From contig NZ_SBKP01000003.1 in assembly GCF_004122115.1 (NCBI RefSeq), positions 186,001 to 250,000 of the forward strand: DNA of 64,000 nt. Reading direction: 5' to 3'. Of the stretch, positions 26,864-36,400 are shown piece after piece (position 1 is the stretch's first letter; each line of letters starts with the position of its first letter). This stretch comes from Sphingobium fluviale. Lineage in GTDB: Bacteria; Pseudomonadota; Alphaproteobacteria; Sphingomonadales; Sphingomonadaceae. Both the position numbers and the translations under genes were made by a program. The notes beneath the pieces were generated by a model, which was not told the origin of the DNA, did no database searches, and saw nothing but the letters and a program-made list of their open reading frames with translations.

Positions 26864-27617
26864 TCTTGCGGCGCGCGCTGCTGTTGGACTGGTGCTGGGC
26901 CTTGTGGCGGGCAGCTTCCTCGCCGCCCTCATCCTGCGCTGGCCTGTTGGACGCTCGATCCTACACGGGCGCTCCGCCTGCGATGGCTGTGGGCGGATCC
27001 TGCAGCCTTGGGAACTGGTGCCGGTCATCAGCGCAGCGTTTCAACGTGGAAAATGCCGTGGATGCGGCGCCTCCATCGACCCGCTTCACTGGCAGGTGGA
27101 ACTGGCGTGCGGGGGCATTGCTGTGGCAGCAGCAATGCTCGTGCCGTTCCCGCACGCACTCGGCTGGATGTTCGCGGGCTGGATGTTGCTCGCCCTCGCG
27201 GTGCTGGATGCGCGGCATTACTGGCTGCCCGATGCGCTGACGCTGGCGCTTGCGTTTCTGGGGCTGACGATCGGCCCCTGGCTTACCGGCGTGTCATCAG
27301 CCGATAGCATCATCGGCGCTCTAGCCGGCTATGGTGCTCTGATGGTGGTGGCGCTGGTCTATCGCGCTCTGCGCGGGCGCGAGGGGCTGGGGCTGGGCGA
27401 TGCCAAGCTGCTCGGTGCGCTGGGCGCATGGATGGGGTGGCAGGCGCTGCCTCTGTTGCTGTTCGCTGCATCTGCGCTGGCGCTGCTCTGGACGGCCTGG
27501 CAGGCTCTCATCCGCCGCCAAAAGCCTCATGCGGCAACAATGCTGCCGCTCGGCACCTTTCTGTGCATCGCCACGCCGCCTGTGATGATAATGCGGCTGG
27601 CGGGCTATATCAGCTGA
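26856..27617 (+). CDS. Prepilin peptidase / N-methyltransferase (A24 family)
   Basis: 253 residues with about seven membrane helices. The N-terminal cytoplasmic loop has the zinc-binding pairs C-D-G-C-G (about 43-47) and C-R-G-C-G (about 68-72). The two catalytic aspartates sit in L-D-A-R-H-Y-W-L-P-D and G-L-G-D-A-K-L-L-G, as required for type IV prepilin peptidases. It would cleave and methylate prepilins or type II pseudopilins. No pilin or secretion gene is near it, so it must serve targets elsewhere. It is coupled to the nucleotidyltransferase-like gene by an eight-base overlap. Confidence 0.9.
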   Translation: MADLAARAAVGLVLGLVAGSFLAALILRWPVGRSILHGRSACDGCGRILQPWELVPVISAAFQRGKCRGCGASIDPLHWQVELACGGIAVAAAMLVPFPHALGWMFAGWMLLALAVLDARHYWLPDALTLALAFLGLTIGPWLTGVSSADSIIGALAGYGALMVVALVYRALRGREGLGLGDAKLLGALGAWMGWQALPLLLFAASALALLWTAWQALIRRQKPHAATMLPLGTFLCIATPPVMIMRLAGYIS

Positions 27618-27682
27618 GCGGACACAGGACCGTCATCAAAGGGTTTTAAGGGGCTGCGTCTGTCAGGAAAGAGGATGAAGCG

Positions 27683-29428
27683 ATGATATACAGATCATGC
27701 CTTGCAGCGATATCGGTTGTGTGGGCTGGCCTCGCCCCTGCGGCGGCACAGACGGCGCCTGCACCCAAGCTCATCGTTGCGATTTCCGTGGATCAGTTTT
27801 CGGCCGATCTTTTTAGCCAGTATCGCGGGCGTTTCGGCGCGGGTCTGAAAAAGCTGATCGACGGCGGCGCGGTATTCCCCAATGGCTATCAAAGCCACGC
27901 CGCGACCGAGACCTGCCCCGGCCATGCGACAATCCTGAGCGGCCGCCGCCCCGGTGCGACCGGCATCATCGCCAATAGCTGGTATGGCGCGGACGGCAAG
28001 GAAGTCTATTGCGTCTATGATAAGGGCATGGTGGTGCCGGGCAGGCCAGATAAGCCACGTGGCCCGGCCAATCTTAAAACGACCATGCTGGGTGACTGGC
28101 TTAAGGTGCGCGATGCCGGTTCGCGCACCGTTTCCGTGTCCGGCAAGGATCGTGCGGCGATTGTGATGGCGGGTCAAAACCCGACAGCAACCTTCTGGTG
28201 GGACGATGATCTCGGTTTCAACACAGCTGTAAAGCCGGGCGGTGATGAAGTCGCTGCGTTGGCGCCCGTAGCCGGGTTTAACGCGGCACTGGATAGTGCG
28301 TGGACCAAGGCACTTCCTTCATGGAAGCCGCTCGATCCGCGCTGTACTGCGCTCGATGAAAGCCGCACTTATGCGCCGAGCCTGCGGATAGACCACCATG
28401 TGCCGCCCGTGCTGACCCGCGATTCCGCCAAGTCCTGGCGCGAGGATAAGGCGTTTCTCGGCTGGCTGCGCGCGTCTCCGTTGCTCGACAAGATCACGCT
28501 TGATCTGGCGGGCGATATGCTGGAGCGCTATAAGCTCGGCCAGCTTGAGACGACCGATGTGCTGGCCGTATCGCTGAGCGCAACGGATCATATCGGCCAT
28601 CGCTATGGCAATCAGGGACCGGAAATGTGCGACCAGATGGCGCATCTGGATCGTGCCCTGGGGGCGTTTCTGGCGCGGATCGACCGGCTCAAAATTCCCT
28701 ATGCGGTGGTGCTGACCGCCGATCATGGCGCGGTTGACGCGGCAGAGCGCGTTGCTGACAGGGGTGTGCCGACAGGCCGGGTAATGCTCAATCTGCCTGC
28801 CGCACTGAACGCCATGCTGCGCAGCCGCCTTAGCCTTGATTTCGATCCTATCCTCGGCGCGGATAAGGGTGCCTATGAAAATCAATCGCTCTATATCGAC
28901 CGGCGCAAGGCTGACGCGGGGATGGTGCGCAAGATCGTTGCGGAAACCCTGACTCTCCTTGGCACAGAGGGGAACCCCGCACTGCCCTGGAACGGTATGA
29001 TCGTGGGTGCCTTTCCGCGCGACGAGATTGTGCGGATTGCTGTGCCCGCAGGAAAGCCCGCCGATGAACTGTCCCTTGCGGAACGCTATGCAGAGAGTGT
29101 CGATGCAGAGCGCTCGCCAGATATATTCGTTGCGTTTGCGCCTGCCGTGTCGTTCGGTGGCGCGCGCGCGGGCGGGGCGATCGCTGGCCATGGCAGCCCA
29201 TGGAATCACGACCGCCGCGTACCAATCCTGTTCTGGCGCAGTGGAGGCAAGCCCTTTGAGCAATCGCTGCCGATCCGCACAATCGACATCGCACCTACAC
29301 TGGCCGCGATCGTGGGGATGAAGACACGCCATGCGGAGGAGCCTGCCACAGGCGCGGCGGACAACCGCCCGGTTGTGGATGGCCAGTGCAGAGATATTGA
29401 TCCCGGCCCGGCCAATAGCTGCCGCTGA
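27683..29428 (+). CDS. SPAP/PafA-type alkaline phosphatase
   Basis: 581 residues with a signal peptide cut near A-A-A-Q. The opening I-S-V-D-Q-F-S-A-D-L-F carries a metal-binding Asp near 37. The nucleophile threonine lies in S-H-A-A-T-E-T-C-P-G-H (about 71-81). Later ligands are S-A-T-D-H-I-G-H, L-T-A-D-H-G and G-H-G-S-P-W-N-H-D. This matches the periplasmic, calcium- or zinc-dependent phosphatases of Sphingomonas (SPAP) and Flavobacterium PafA, which use Thr rather than Ser. It frees phosphate from organic esters. It precedes plcP-agt by about 100 bases; only a weak Pho-box-like match (10 of 14 positions) is found around 27619-27636. Confidence 0.88.
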   Translation: MIYRSCLAAISVVWAGLAPAAAQTAPAPKLIVAISVDQFSADLFSQYRGRFGAGLKKLIDGGAVFPNGYQSHAATETCPGHATILSGRRPGATGIIANSWYGADGKEVYCVYDKGMVVPGRPDKPRGPANLKTTMLGDWLKVRDAGSRTVSVSGKDRAAIVMAGQNPTATFWWDDDLGFNTAVKPGGDEVAALAPVAGFNAALDSAWTKALPSWKPLDPRCTALDESRTYAPSLRIDHHVPPVLTRDSAKSWREDKAFLGWLRASPLLDKITLDLAGDMLERYKLGQLETTDVLAVSLSATDHIGHRYGNQGPEMCDQMAHLDRALGAFLARIDRLKIPYAVVLTADHGAVDAAERVADRGVPTGRVMLNLPAALNAMLRSRLSLDFDPILGADKGAYENQSLYIDRRKADAGMVRKIVAETLTLLGTEGNPALPWNGMIVGAFPRDEIVRIAVPAGKPADELSLAERYAESVDAERSPDIFVAFAPAVSFGGARAGGAIAGHGSPWNHDRRVPILFWRSGGKPFEQSLPIRTIDIAPTLAAIVGMKTRHAEEPATGAADNRPVVDGQCRDIDPGPANSCR

Positions 29429-29474
29429 ATCCCGTGCCAGCCCGATGTTGCGCTGCAACAAAAGTGTAAGGGCA

Positions 29475-29508
29475 GTGCCATCACCATGTCATCGGGTTCA
29501 TCTATAGA
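29475..29508 (+). promoter_or_regulatory. Candidate Pho box and -10 upstream of plcP
   Basis: GTGCCAT-CACC-ATGTCAT at 29475-29492 matches the PhoB consensus of two CTGTCAT heptamers with a four-base gap at 11 of 14 positions. TATAGA follows after exactly ten bases (29503-29508), the usual placement of the -10 in PhoB-activated promoters. The plcP start is 19 bases beyond. Confidence 0.65.
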
Positions 29509-29526
29509 CGCCTCAAATTTGGGGAA

Positions 29527-30411
29527 ATGATGAAACGATCGAAGGGGGTGGCAGTGGGTTCAGCGCAAGATTTGTCGACACAACTCGCTATGTCAGGGCT
29601 TCCAGGCTGGCTTAACATTCCGGAACCCAAGAGCTATCGCCCCAAGCAGCATTACAGGACCATATGGATATCCGATATCCATCTCGGTACCTCTGGTTGC
29701 AACGCGACGATGCTGCTCGATTTCCTGCGCTCTGTGGAGTGCAAGGAGCTGTATCTGGTTGGCGACATTGTTGACGGGTGGCGGCTGCGCAAGGGGTGGT
29801 ATTGGCCCGATGCGCACAACGAGGTGGTGCGGCGCATCCTCAAAATGGCGCATCGTGGCACCAGAGTGATTTATATCACGGGCAATCATGACGAGATGCT
29901 GCGCGATTATGCGGGGATGCACTTTGGCGGCATAGATATCGTCAACGAGGCGATCCATGAGACGGCGGATGGCCGCCGCCTGCTCGTCACGCATGGGGAT
30001 ATGTTTGATGGCGTGGTGCTCTATGCCCGCTGGCTCGCTTTTCTGGGGGACCGGGCCTACGAGCTGCTGCTGAAAGCCAATGTCGCCTTCAACTGGGTGC
30101 GCAAGCGGATGGGCATGCCCTATTGGTCGCTGTCCGCCTATATGAAAAAGCGGGTCAAGAACGCGGTTCAATATGTCTGCAACTTTGAGGAAGCGGTGGC
30201 GCATCAGGCTGCTGCGCAAAATCTCGATGGTGTGGTATGCGGGCATATCCACAGCGCGGAAATCCGCCAGATTGGCGATGTCGTTTATTATAACGATGGC
30301 GACTGGGTCGAGAGCTGTACCGCGCTGGTAGAGGCGGCGGATGGCGCGATGTCGATTGTGGACTGGGCGGCATATCTGCGAAGCGAGAAGCGTCAGGCGG
30401 TTGCGGCGTGA
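29527..30411 (+). CDS. plcP: PlcP-type phospholipase C (metallophosphatase)
   Basis: 294 residues. Metal-binding motifs of calcineurin-like phosphoesterases appear in order: W-I-S-D-I-H-L-G-T (about 47-55), V-G-D-I-V-D-G-W (about 78-85), T-G-N-H-D-E (about 118-123), L-V-T-H-G-D-M-F-D-G (about 153-162) and C-G-H-I-H-S-A-E (about 238-245). Such proteins are often labelled LpxH-like UDP-2,3-diacylglucosamine hydrolases. The coupling to a family 4 lipid glycosyltransferase by a GTGA overlap is instead the plcP-agt arrangement known from Sinorhizobium and SAR11. There PlcP cuts phospholipids to diacylglycerol during phosphate starvation. The upstream Pho box and the betaine-lipid genes next door support this reading. 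Confidence 0.8.
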   Translation: MMKRSKGVAVGSAQDLSTQLAMSGLPGWLNIPEPKSYRPKQHYRTIWISDIHLGTSGCNATMLLDFLRSVECKELYLVGDIVDGWRLRKGWYWPDAHNEVVRRILKMAHRGTRVIYITGNHDEMLRDYAGMHFGGIDIVNEAIHETADGRRLLVTHGDMFDGVVLYARWLAFLGDRAYELLLKANVAFNWVRKRMGMPYWSLSAYMKKRVKNAVQYVCNFEEAVAHQAAAQNLDGVVCGHIHSAEIRQIGDVVYYNDGDWVESCTALVEAADGAMSIVDWAAYLRSEKRQAVAA

Positions 30412-31493
30412 AGATCGCCATCGCTACGGACGCATGGCACCCGCAGGTGAACGGGGTCGTCCGCACATTGGATATGACGATCCGCCTGCTGGAAGAACGT
30501 GGCCACCAGGCCGGGTGCATTACGCCCGATCAGTTTTTGACCCTGCCCATGCCCGGTTACAGCCAGATCAGGCTGGCGGTCGCGCCCCGCATTGGCGCAC
30601 GGCGCAGGCTGGCGGCGATGGCGCCCGATGTCGTTCATATTGTCACGGAGGGGCCGATCGGCTGGAGCGCACGGAAATGGTGCATTGATCACGACGTGCC
30701 GTTCACAACCGCTTTTCACACGCGCTTCCCTGATTATGCGGCGGTGCGTACGGGTCTGTCGGCGGAGTATTTCTGGCCGGTGATGCGGCGCTTTCACAAC
30801 CGATCCGCCGCTATATTCGTATCGACCGAGCGCCTTCGCAGCGAGCTGGACAGTCGCGCGATATATGGAGGGCGGATCTGGTCGAGGGGTATCGACACCC
30901 GGCTGTTCCGGCCGGATGGACCGCGCCATGCCGCCATGGAGCATCTGCCGAAACCAGTTTTGCTCTCCGTCGGGCGGATCGCGGCAGAGAAGAACCTGGA
31001 AGCGTTTCTGCGCCTCGATACGCCGGGCACCAAGGTGATCGTCGGTGACGGGCCGACGCTGGCCACTCTGCGCCAGCGATACCCGGATGCGGTCTTTCTT
31101 GGCGCGTTAGAAGGGGATGATCTTGCCAGCGCCTATCGCGCGGCGGATGTATTTGTCTTTCCCAGCCTTACCGATACATTCGGCATGGTGATGATCGAGG
31201 CGCTGGCCTGCGGAACTCCGGTCGCGGGCTTTCCGGTGGCGGGGCCGCTCGATATTGTCGGAGACGAGGGCAGGGGCGTGGATAACAGCCTCGGCGTTCC
31301 TGTCGGTGTGCTGGATGACGATCTGGCCTCTGCCATCAGGCGCGCGGCGTTGCTGCCGGGTCAGGCGGCAGCGGAATATGGCGCGAGCTACGACTGGAAC
31401 CGATGCACCGATCAGTTTGTCGCCGGGTTAAGCCATGCCTGTATGCGTGCAAAGGCCGTTCAAGGGCGATGCAGGGTGATGAGCCAGGCATAA
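30408..31493 (+). CDS. agt: Agt-type diacylglycerol glycosyltransferase
   Basis: 361 residues from a GTG that overlaps the plcP stop as GTGA. The GT4 opening I-A-T-D-A-W-H-P-Q-V-N-G-V-V-R-T (about 5-20) and donor-site motif P-S-L-T-D-T-F-G-M-V-M-I-E-A-L-A-C-G (about 252-269) place it with SqdX/MgtA-like lipid glycosyltransferases. In phosphate-starved alphaproteobacteria Agt uses UDP-glucose or UDP-glucuronate and diacylglycerol to make glycolipids replacing phospholipids. The exact sugar is not readable from sequence. Its 3' end overlaps convergent btaB by 34 bases. Confidence 0.78.
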   Translation: MKIAIATDAWHPQVNGVVRTLDMTIRLLEERGHQAGCITPDQFLTLPMPGYSQIRLAVAPRIGARRRLAAMAPDVVHIVTEGPIGWSARKWCIDHDVPFTTAFHTRFPDYAAVRTGLSAEYFWPVMRRFHNRSAAIFVSTERLRSELDSRAIYGGRIWSRGIDTRLFRPDGPRHAAMEHLPKPVLLSVGRIAAEKNLEAFLRLDTPGTKVIVGDGPTLATLRQRYPDAVFLGALEGDDLASAYRAADVFVFPSLTDTFGMVMIEALACGTPVAGFPVAGPLDIVGDEGRGVDNSLGVPVGVLDDDLASAIRRAALLPGQAAAEYGASYDWNRCTDQFVAGLSHACMRAKAVQGRCRVMSQA

Positions 31494-32119
31494 TCCCTGT
31501 AGGGCCGCTCGATTTCGATCCGCCAACCGCTCTGATCCGCTATTTCCCGGCATGTGTCGATTAGCCAGACGCGCGGAGTGACGTGGAATTTCTCCAGCCA
31601 GCGGTGCAGCAGGTTGCGAAACCAGTGCGGCAAACCAGCCTGCTGGCCGAAATCGACGATATGGATAGACCCGCCGGGTGCGACCAGATTTATCGCCATC
31701 TCCAGCGCGCCGCGCCAGTCCGGTATCATGGAGAGGGTGTATGAAAACCAGATGTGGTCGAATTGCGGGTGTCCGAACAGTTTGGCCGGATCGAAGTGGG
31801 TCGCATCCCCTTGCGCCAGTCGCACCTGACCCTGCGCCACATAGGCTGCAAGCTTCGCCTCCGCCGAGCGTAGCATTTCGCGTGAGATATCGAGGCCATG
31901 CAGGCTTGCCTTTGGGTAGCGGCGGGCGGCGAGCGCCAGATTGCGTCCGGTGCCACAGCCAATCTCCAGCGCAGTTGCATCGGGCGCAAGGTCTAGGCGC
32001 TGGATGAGCCGATCTCGGCCCAGCAGATAATATTTGCGGGTGAGGTCATAGATATGCCGTTGCATGCCATAAATGCCATCCATGCGGGCGGCATGATCAG
32101 GCTCGGCGCGGCTCGCCAT
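31460..32119 (-). CDS. btaB: BtaB, betaine-lipid N-methyltransferase
   Basis: 219 residues from MASRAEPDH; the longer frame upstream lies in btaA. The sequence has M-Q-R-H-I-Y-D-L-T-R-K-Y-Y-L-L-G-R-D (about 19-36), a hallmark of BtaB. The SAM motif is A-L-E-I-G-C-G-T-G-R-N-L (about 50-61), with H-G-L-D-I-S-R-E-M-L next and I-V-D-F-G near the acceptor site. It would add three methyl groups to diacylglyceryl-homoserine to give DGTS. It begins one base after the btaA stop, so the two are one operon, and converges on agt. Confidence 0.88.
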   Translation of the reverse strand: MASRAEPDHAARMDGIYGMQRHIYDLTRKYYLLGRDRLIQRLDLAPDATALEIGCGTGRNLALAARRYPKASLHGLDISREMLRSAEAKLAAYVAQGQVRLAQGDATHFDPAKLFGHPQFDHIWFSYTLSMIPDWRGALEMAINLVAPGGSIHIVDFGQQAGLPHWFRNLLHRWLEKFHVTPRVWLIDTCREIADQSGWRIEIERPYRDYAWLITLHRP

Positions 32120-32120
32120 T

Positions 32121-33332
32121 TCAGCGCAGCGTGTAGAGGTGCACACCGCCATAAATGGCGGAGCGATCGCGCACTGTATACCCTGCCGACTCCTCTGCCC
32201 GATAGTCCCACCGATCGAGAAGCGCATCGGGCAGGCGGCCGGGCAGGAGGCTCGGCTCTGCGGCGGTGCGGAACAACACGCGCGCACCGGGGCGGGCGGT
32301 GCGGGTGATCTGCGTCCAAAGAGCGGTAAGCTGGGCGTCGGTCATCCAGTCCTGAGCATCGAGGAGCACGTAGCGATCCATGCTGGCGTCGGCCTGCTCA
32401 GCCAGCCAGTCGGTCATGTTGGCATGATGGATCGAGGCGCGATCCACTCTTTGCATGACCGTCTCATAATGGTGTTGCTGCAAATAAGGCGGAAGCGGCG
32501 CATCTGCCGCCTTGCCATAGCCACGGCCAAAGGCCTGCCATGCGAAATAATTATCCTTGAGATCGTGCCCGCAGGCGAGGTTTTCCAACCGCTTGCGCAA
32601 CACGGTGGCCATCGTCTCATTGCCGGCAAGGGCATCATATTGGGCTGGCGGAATACCAAGGCCAAAGAGTGAGGCTGGTTGGCTCGTGAGCCAGCGCATG
32701 AAGGGCCGGTCGAACACAGGGGCGAGCTTTTCATCGAACAGCGCGCGCTGATGCGCCATGTCTCGCGCTGTCAGCATGGTCGAAAGGTCTACCCGATACA
32801 TCCGGGCGATCAAATGTGCCGCCCCGATGAAGCCGCCAAGCAGACCCCTGCGATAGGCGCCCTTGCCAAACATCGCCACACGCGGGCGCAGGCTGAGGTC
32901 GCGCCCCTCCCAATAGCGGCGGCTGGTATCATCGAGATGAGGGCGGATATGCTGGCGATAGGCCTCGATGTTGGCCGGGCTGTCCGCATCGCCGAAGAAG
33001 CGGCGGAAATGCTCGTAATCGGGCAGGTGGCGCACCGCTGTGAACTTGAGCTTGTTGAGCGCCACATGAGCGGTGTTAAGGTCCACCGCGCTGATCTGTC
33101 GCGGGTTGGCGGTGAGGTAGCTCAACACATTGCAACCGCCGCTCGCGATTGTCACGACATGGCAATCGGGCGTGATCGCCAGCGCCTCCATGTCTACCAC
33201 CGGGTCTTCCCATATCTGCGCATAGACGAGGCCACGAAAGGCAAAAGCGAAGGCCCGTTCGAGCAGCCCTTTTCTGCTGATGCCTTCGTGGGAGATTACT
33301 GCTGCGTCGATCGCCCGCGATGCTGAGGTCAT
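32121..33332 (-). CDS. btaA: BtaA, diacylglycerol 3-amino-3-carboxypropyltransferase
   Basis: 403 residues, the expected length for bacterial BtaA (DUF3419). Signatures are F-R-G-L-V-Y-A-Q-I-W-E-D-P-V-V-D (about 32-47), V-V-T-I-A-S-G-G-C-N-V-L-S-Y-L (about 59-73) and I-S-A-V-D-L-N-T-A-H. Near the end come Y-V-L-L-D-A-Q-D-W-M and R-T-A-A-E. It transfers the aminocarboxypropyl part of SAM to diacylglycerol, forming the homoserine lipid that BtaB methylates. Diacylglycerol would come from the neighbouring PlcP. A Pho-box candidate lies 43 bases upstream. Confidence 0.92.
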   Translation of the reverse strand: MTSASRAIDAAVISHEGISRKGLLERAFAFAFRGLVYAQIWEDPVVDMEALAITPDCHVVTIASGGCNVLSYLTANPRQISAVDLNTAHVALNKLKFTAVRHLPDYEHFRRFFGDADSPANIEAYRQHIRPHLDDTSRRYWEGRDLSLRPRVAMFGKGAYRRGLLGGFIGAAHLIARMYRVDLSTMLTARDMAHQRALFDEKLAPVFDRPFMRWLTSQPASLFGLGIPPAQYDALAGNETMATVLRKRLENLACGHDLKDNYFAWQAFGRGYGKAADAPLPPYLQQHHYETVMQRVDRASIHHANMTDWLAEQADASMDRYVLLDAQDWMTDAQLTALWTQITRTARPGARVLFRTAAEPSLLPGRLPDALLDRWDYRAEESAGYTVRDRSAIYGGVHLYTLR

Positions 33333-33359
33333 GACCTTATCCCTTGCCCGTTTAACGGG

Positions 33360-33393
33360 CCATTAGACAGGGTTCATGACTGTGAGATGACAT
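33360..33393 (-). promoter_or_regulatory. Candidate Pho box upstream of btaA
   Basis: On the minus strand ATGTCAT-CTCA-CAGTCAT (33393-33376) matches the paired CTGTCAT consensus at 12 of 14 positions with the correct four-base spacer. A weak -10-like TAATGG follows after ten bases (33365-33360). The geometry mirrors the site before plcP. Confidence 0.65.
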
Positions 33394-33419
33394 TTTGCGG
33401 GTTCGGGTGGTCAGACGAG

Positions 33420-33452
33420 ATGCGGCCGGTTTTGGGTAAGGACCGGCCGCAT
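33420..33452 (-). terminator. Strong hairpin after the large RTX gene
   Basis: An 11-base perfect inverted repeat, ATGCGGCCGGT / ACCGGCCGCAT with an 11-base loop, lies 12 bases beyond the stop of the leftward RTX gene and before the btaA promoter. A T-run on the plus strand (33460-33466) lies on the other flank. It probably isolates the RTX transcript from btaAB. Confidence 0.6.
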
Positions 33453-33464
33453 GTCATCGTTTTT

Positions 33465-36400
33465 TTATACCAGTATGAAGTCGTCCGCAGTTATGGCGGC
33501 GTGGTTTTCCAGGAAGCCGATGGTAACAGCGCGAGTGCCACCTATGCCGTCCGCATCCCATAGCAGCCGCCCGGTCGCGGAGTTATAGATGAACTCTGCG
33601 TGGGTATCTGTCGCGCGGGTGCCATATACCAGCATGGAGCTGTCCAGCGCGCCTGCGGCAAGGCCGAAGTCTGCGGCGTTGAGCTGGATCTTGTCCACGC
33701 CTGATACGAAGTCCTGCACTGAGTCCGCGCCGGATAGGGCTGGCAGGCCTAGCAGGAAGCTGTCCGCACCGTCGCCACCGGTCAGATAATCCTTGCCCTG
33801 GCCGCCATCGAGAATGTCGTCGCCGAGGCCGCCGTAGAGATAGTCGATGCCGTTTTCGCCGAATAGGCTGTCCGCGCCGTCCCCTCCGGTCAGATTGTCA
33901 TTGCCGGTGCCGCCGAAGATGAGATCGTCACCCGCGCCGCCATCCAGAGTATCTGACCCATTCTCGCCACTGAGCAGGTCCGTTCCCCGCCCGCCAGACA
34001 CTATGTCATTGCCGTTGCCAGCGAGAATGGTGTCGTTGCCATCGTCGCCAGACACAGAGTCGTTGCCATTGCCGGCGTTGATGATGTCGTTGCCGGTTGT
34101 GCCGTTCAGCGTGTCCGCATTGCGGGTGCCATTAATGGTCAGGCCCGCTTCCGCGATATCCGATACGCTGATGGTGATTGACTGTACCGTAAAGTCACCC
34201 AGCGCGTCGGTTACGGTAACGTCAAGCGCATAGACATTGTTCTGATCCGCATCGGCCGGCGTTTCATAGTCTGGCGCGGAGACGAAACTGAGCGCGCCGG
34301 TGTTCTGATCGATTGTGAACAGGCTCTGGTCCGCACCGCCACTGATGCTGTATGTCAGTGCGTCATTCTCGGTATCGGTCGCCGCGATGCTGGCCGCCGC
34401 GACCGAATTTTCAGTGGCCGCGAATGATGATGGCGAGGTGAAGACCGGCGCGTCGTTGACAGACGTAACCGTGAAGCTCGCTGTGCCAACGTCGCTCAGG
34501 AAGGCGTTCCGGCCATAGCTGGTGCCGTTGTCCAGCACGCTGTAATCGAAACTGGCCGCACCGTTAAAGTCGGCATCCGGCGTGAAGATCACATCCGTGC
34601 CGACGATGCTTGCCGTGCCGCCCACAACGTTGCTGACGCCAGTGATGGTGAGAGTCTGCCCCGCTTCATTGGCGGGGCCGGCCACATCATTGGCGAGCAG
34701 GCTTGCGAAGCTGATCGCGAAGGCCGGGGCGTCTTCGGCAATGTCAGCCAGCACATCGTCCTGCGCGACCGGCGCGTCGTTCACCACAGCGATCTCGCCG
34801 GGCGAGCCAGTTTCGGTAGTGTGGTTGACAGCATTGAACGCCGCGTTGGTGCCTGCCACGCTGAGGGTTGAAAGCGTAGCGCCATTCAGGCCCGCCGCGT
34901 TGTCGAACGTTGCGAATGAGGGGCCGGCAGGCGAGGCTCCGAAGGCAACGCTGGCGCGCAGCACGTTGGCGCTGTCATAGAGGTTGACCGCGTCTCCGCC
35001 GGTGCCGAGGCCGACGCCGCCGCCTGTGTAAGTGCCGATTTGCAGGTTGGCTGGCGCATTGCCGCCGAACCATGTGCTGAGGAACGCTGCCTTGGTTGCG
35101 GCAGGATTGGCGGACTCGATGAAGATCACCGATTCACCCGCGCCGATGGTGGTGATGCCATTAAGCGCGACGGCGGCGGCAGGTGAGCCGGAGCTGTCGT
35201 CCATCTTCCAGCCGCTGATGTCGATAGCAAACGCGCTGGTGTTGGTCACTTCAAACCAGTCCGCCGCGATGGGGCTGCTGCCGCTGGACCATAGCGCGAC
35301 TTCCGAGATGATGAGTCTGCCCACGCTGCCCGGTGAACCGATCTCGGCCGCATCGCCGGGTGCAACGAACGCGCCGTTCTGGCCAACGGCGCTCAGCGTC
35401 GTCAGAGTGGCGTTATTGAGGCCCGCCGCATTGTTGAACGTAGCGAAGGGCGCCGAAGCGGGTGATGCGCCGAAGCTGACGCTGGCCTTGTTGGTGCCTG
35501 TGCTGTCAAACAGGTTGACGCCATCGCCGCCGGTGCTGAGGCCGAGCCCGCTGCCGGAGTAGGAGCCGATCTGGACGTTGGAGGGCTGCACGCCGCCGAA
35601 CCATGTGGTGATGAAGTTGGCGATCTGCGTTGCGCCACCCTCGATGAATATTGCCGATTGGCCTGCGGCGATGCTGGTGACGCCGTTCAACGCGGCGGAG
35701 CTGGCAAATGAGGCAGAGCCATCGTCAACCCGCCATCCGGTGATGTCGAGCGCGCTGGAGCCGCCGTTCGTTACCTCGAACCAGTCTGCGCCGACCGGGC
35801 TGTTGCCGCTGGACCACGGCGCGACTTCAGAGATGTAGACCAGCGGCGCGACATTCTCGACCGCGATGTCGTTCACCGACAGCACATAATTGGTGCTGGC
35901 GTCCGGCGTTGCGCCGAGGCTGGCGTCATCCACCTCTACGGTGACGGAATAGCTGGTCTTGCTTTCATAATCGAGCACAACGCCCGCCTTGATATAAAGG
36001 CCAGTGCTGTCTACCTCGAAAAACGCTGCATCGGCACCACTTACCCCTAGCGCGTTTGTGCCCAGCCCATCGTCGGTCACGAGGACATCGGCCACCTTGA
36101 TACGCGCCACGGTGCTGGTGTTCTCATCGATCATCGAGAGCGCGTTGCCAAGCGTGATGGCGGTTGGTGCGGCGTTCGGCGTGATGGATGGCGCATAGAC
36201 CCAGAGCTGCGGATGATCGAAGTCTCCACCGCCATTCTCGCTGACCACATAAAGATAGCCATCGGCATCCATCGTCAGCCCTTCGTGCTGCTGTGAGGCG
36301 ATATCGAGCGGGTTGCCGGGGTCTGATACGAGAGTGAGCGTGCTGAGGATATTGCCGGCGCGATCCACTTCCAGAATCTGGGCGGATTCCTGGCTGAGAA

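Noticed and set aside
27619-27636. Pho box upstream of the alkaline phosphatase gene
   Set aside because: CGGACAC-AGGA-CCGTCAT matches only 10 of 14 positions with a poor first half and no clear -10, so it was not annotated.
29527-30411. LpxH (UDP-2,3-diacylglucosamine hydrolase) as the function
   Set aside because: Motifs are shared with LpxH, but the GTGA coupling to an Agt-like gene, Pho-box candidate and betaine-lipid neighbours fit PlcP better.
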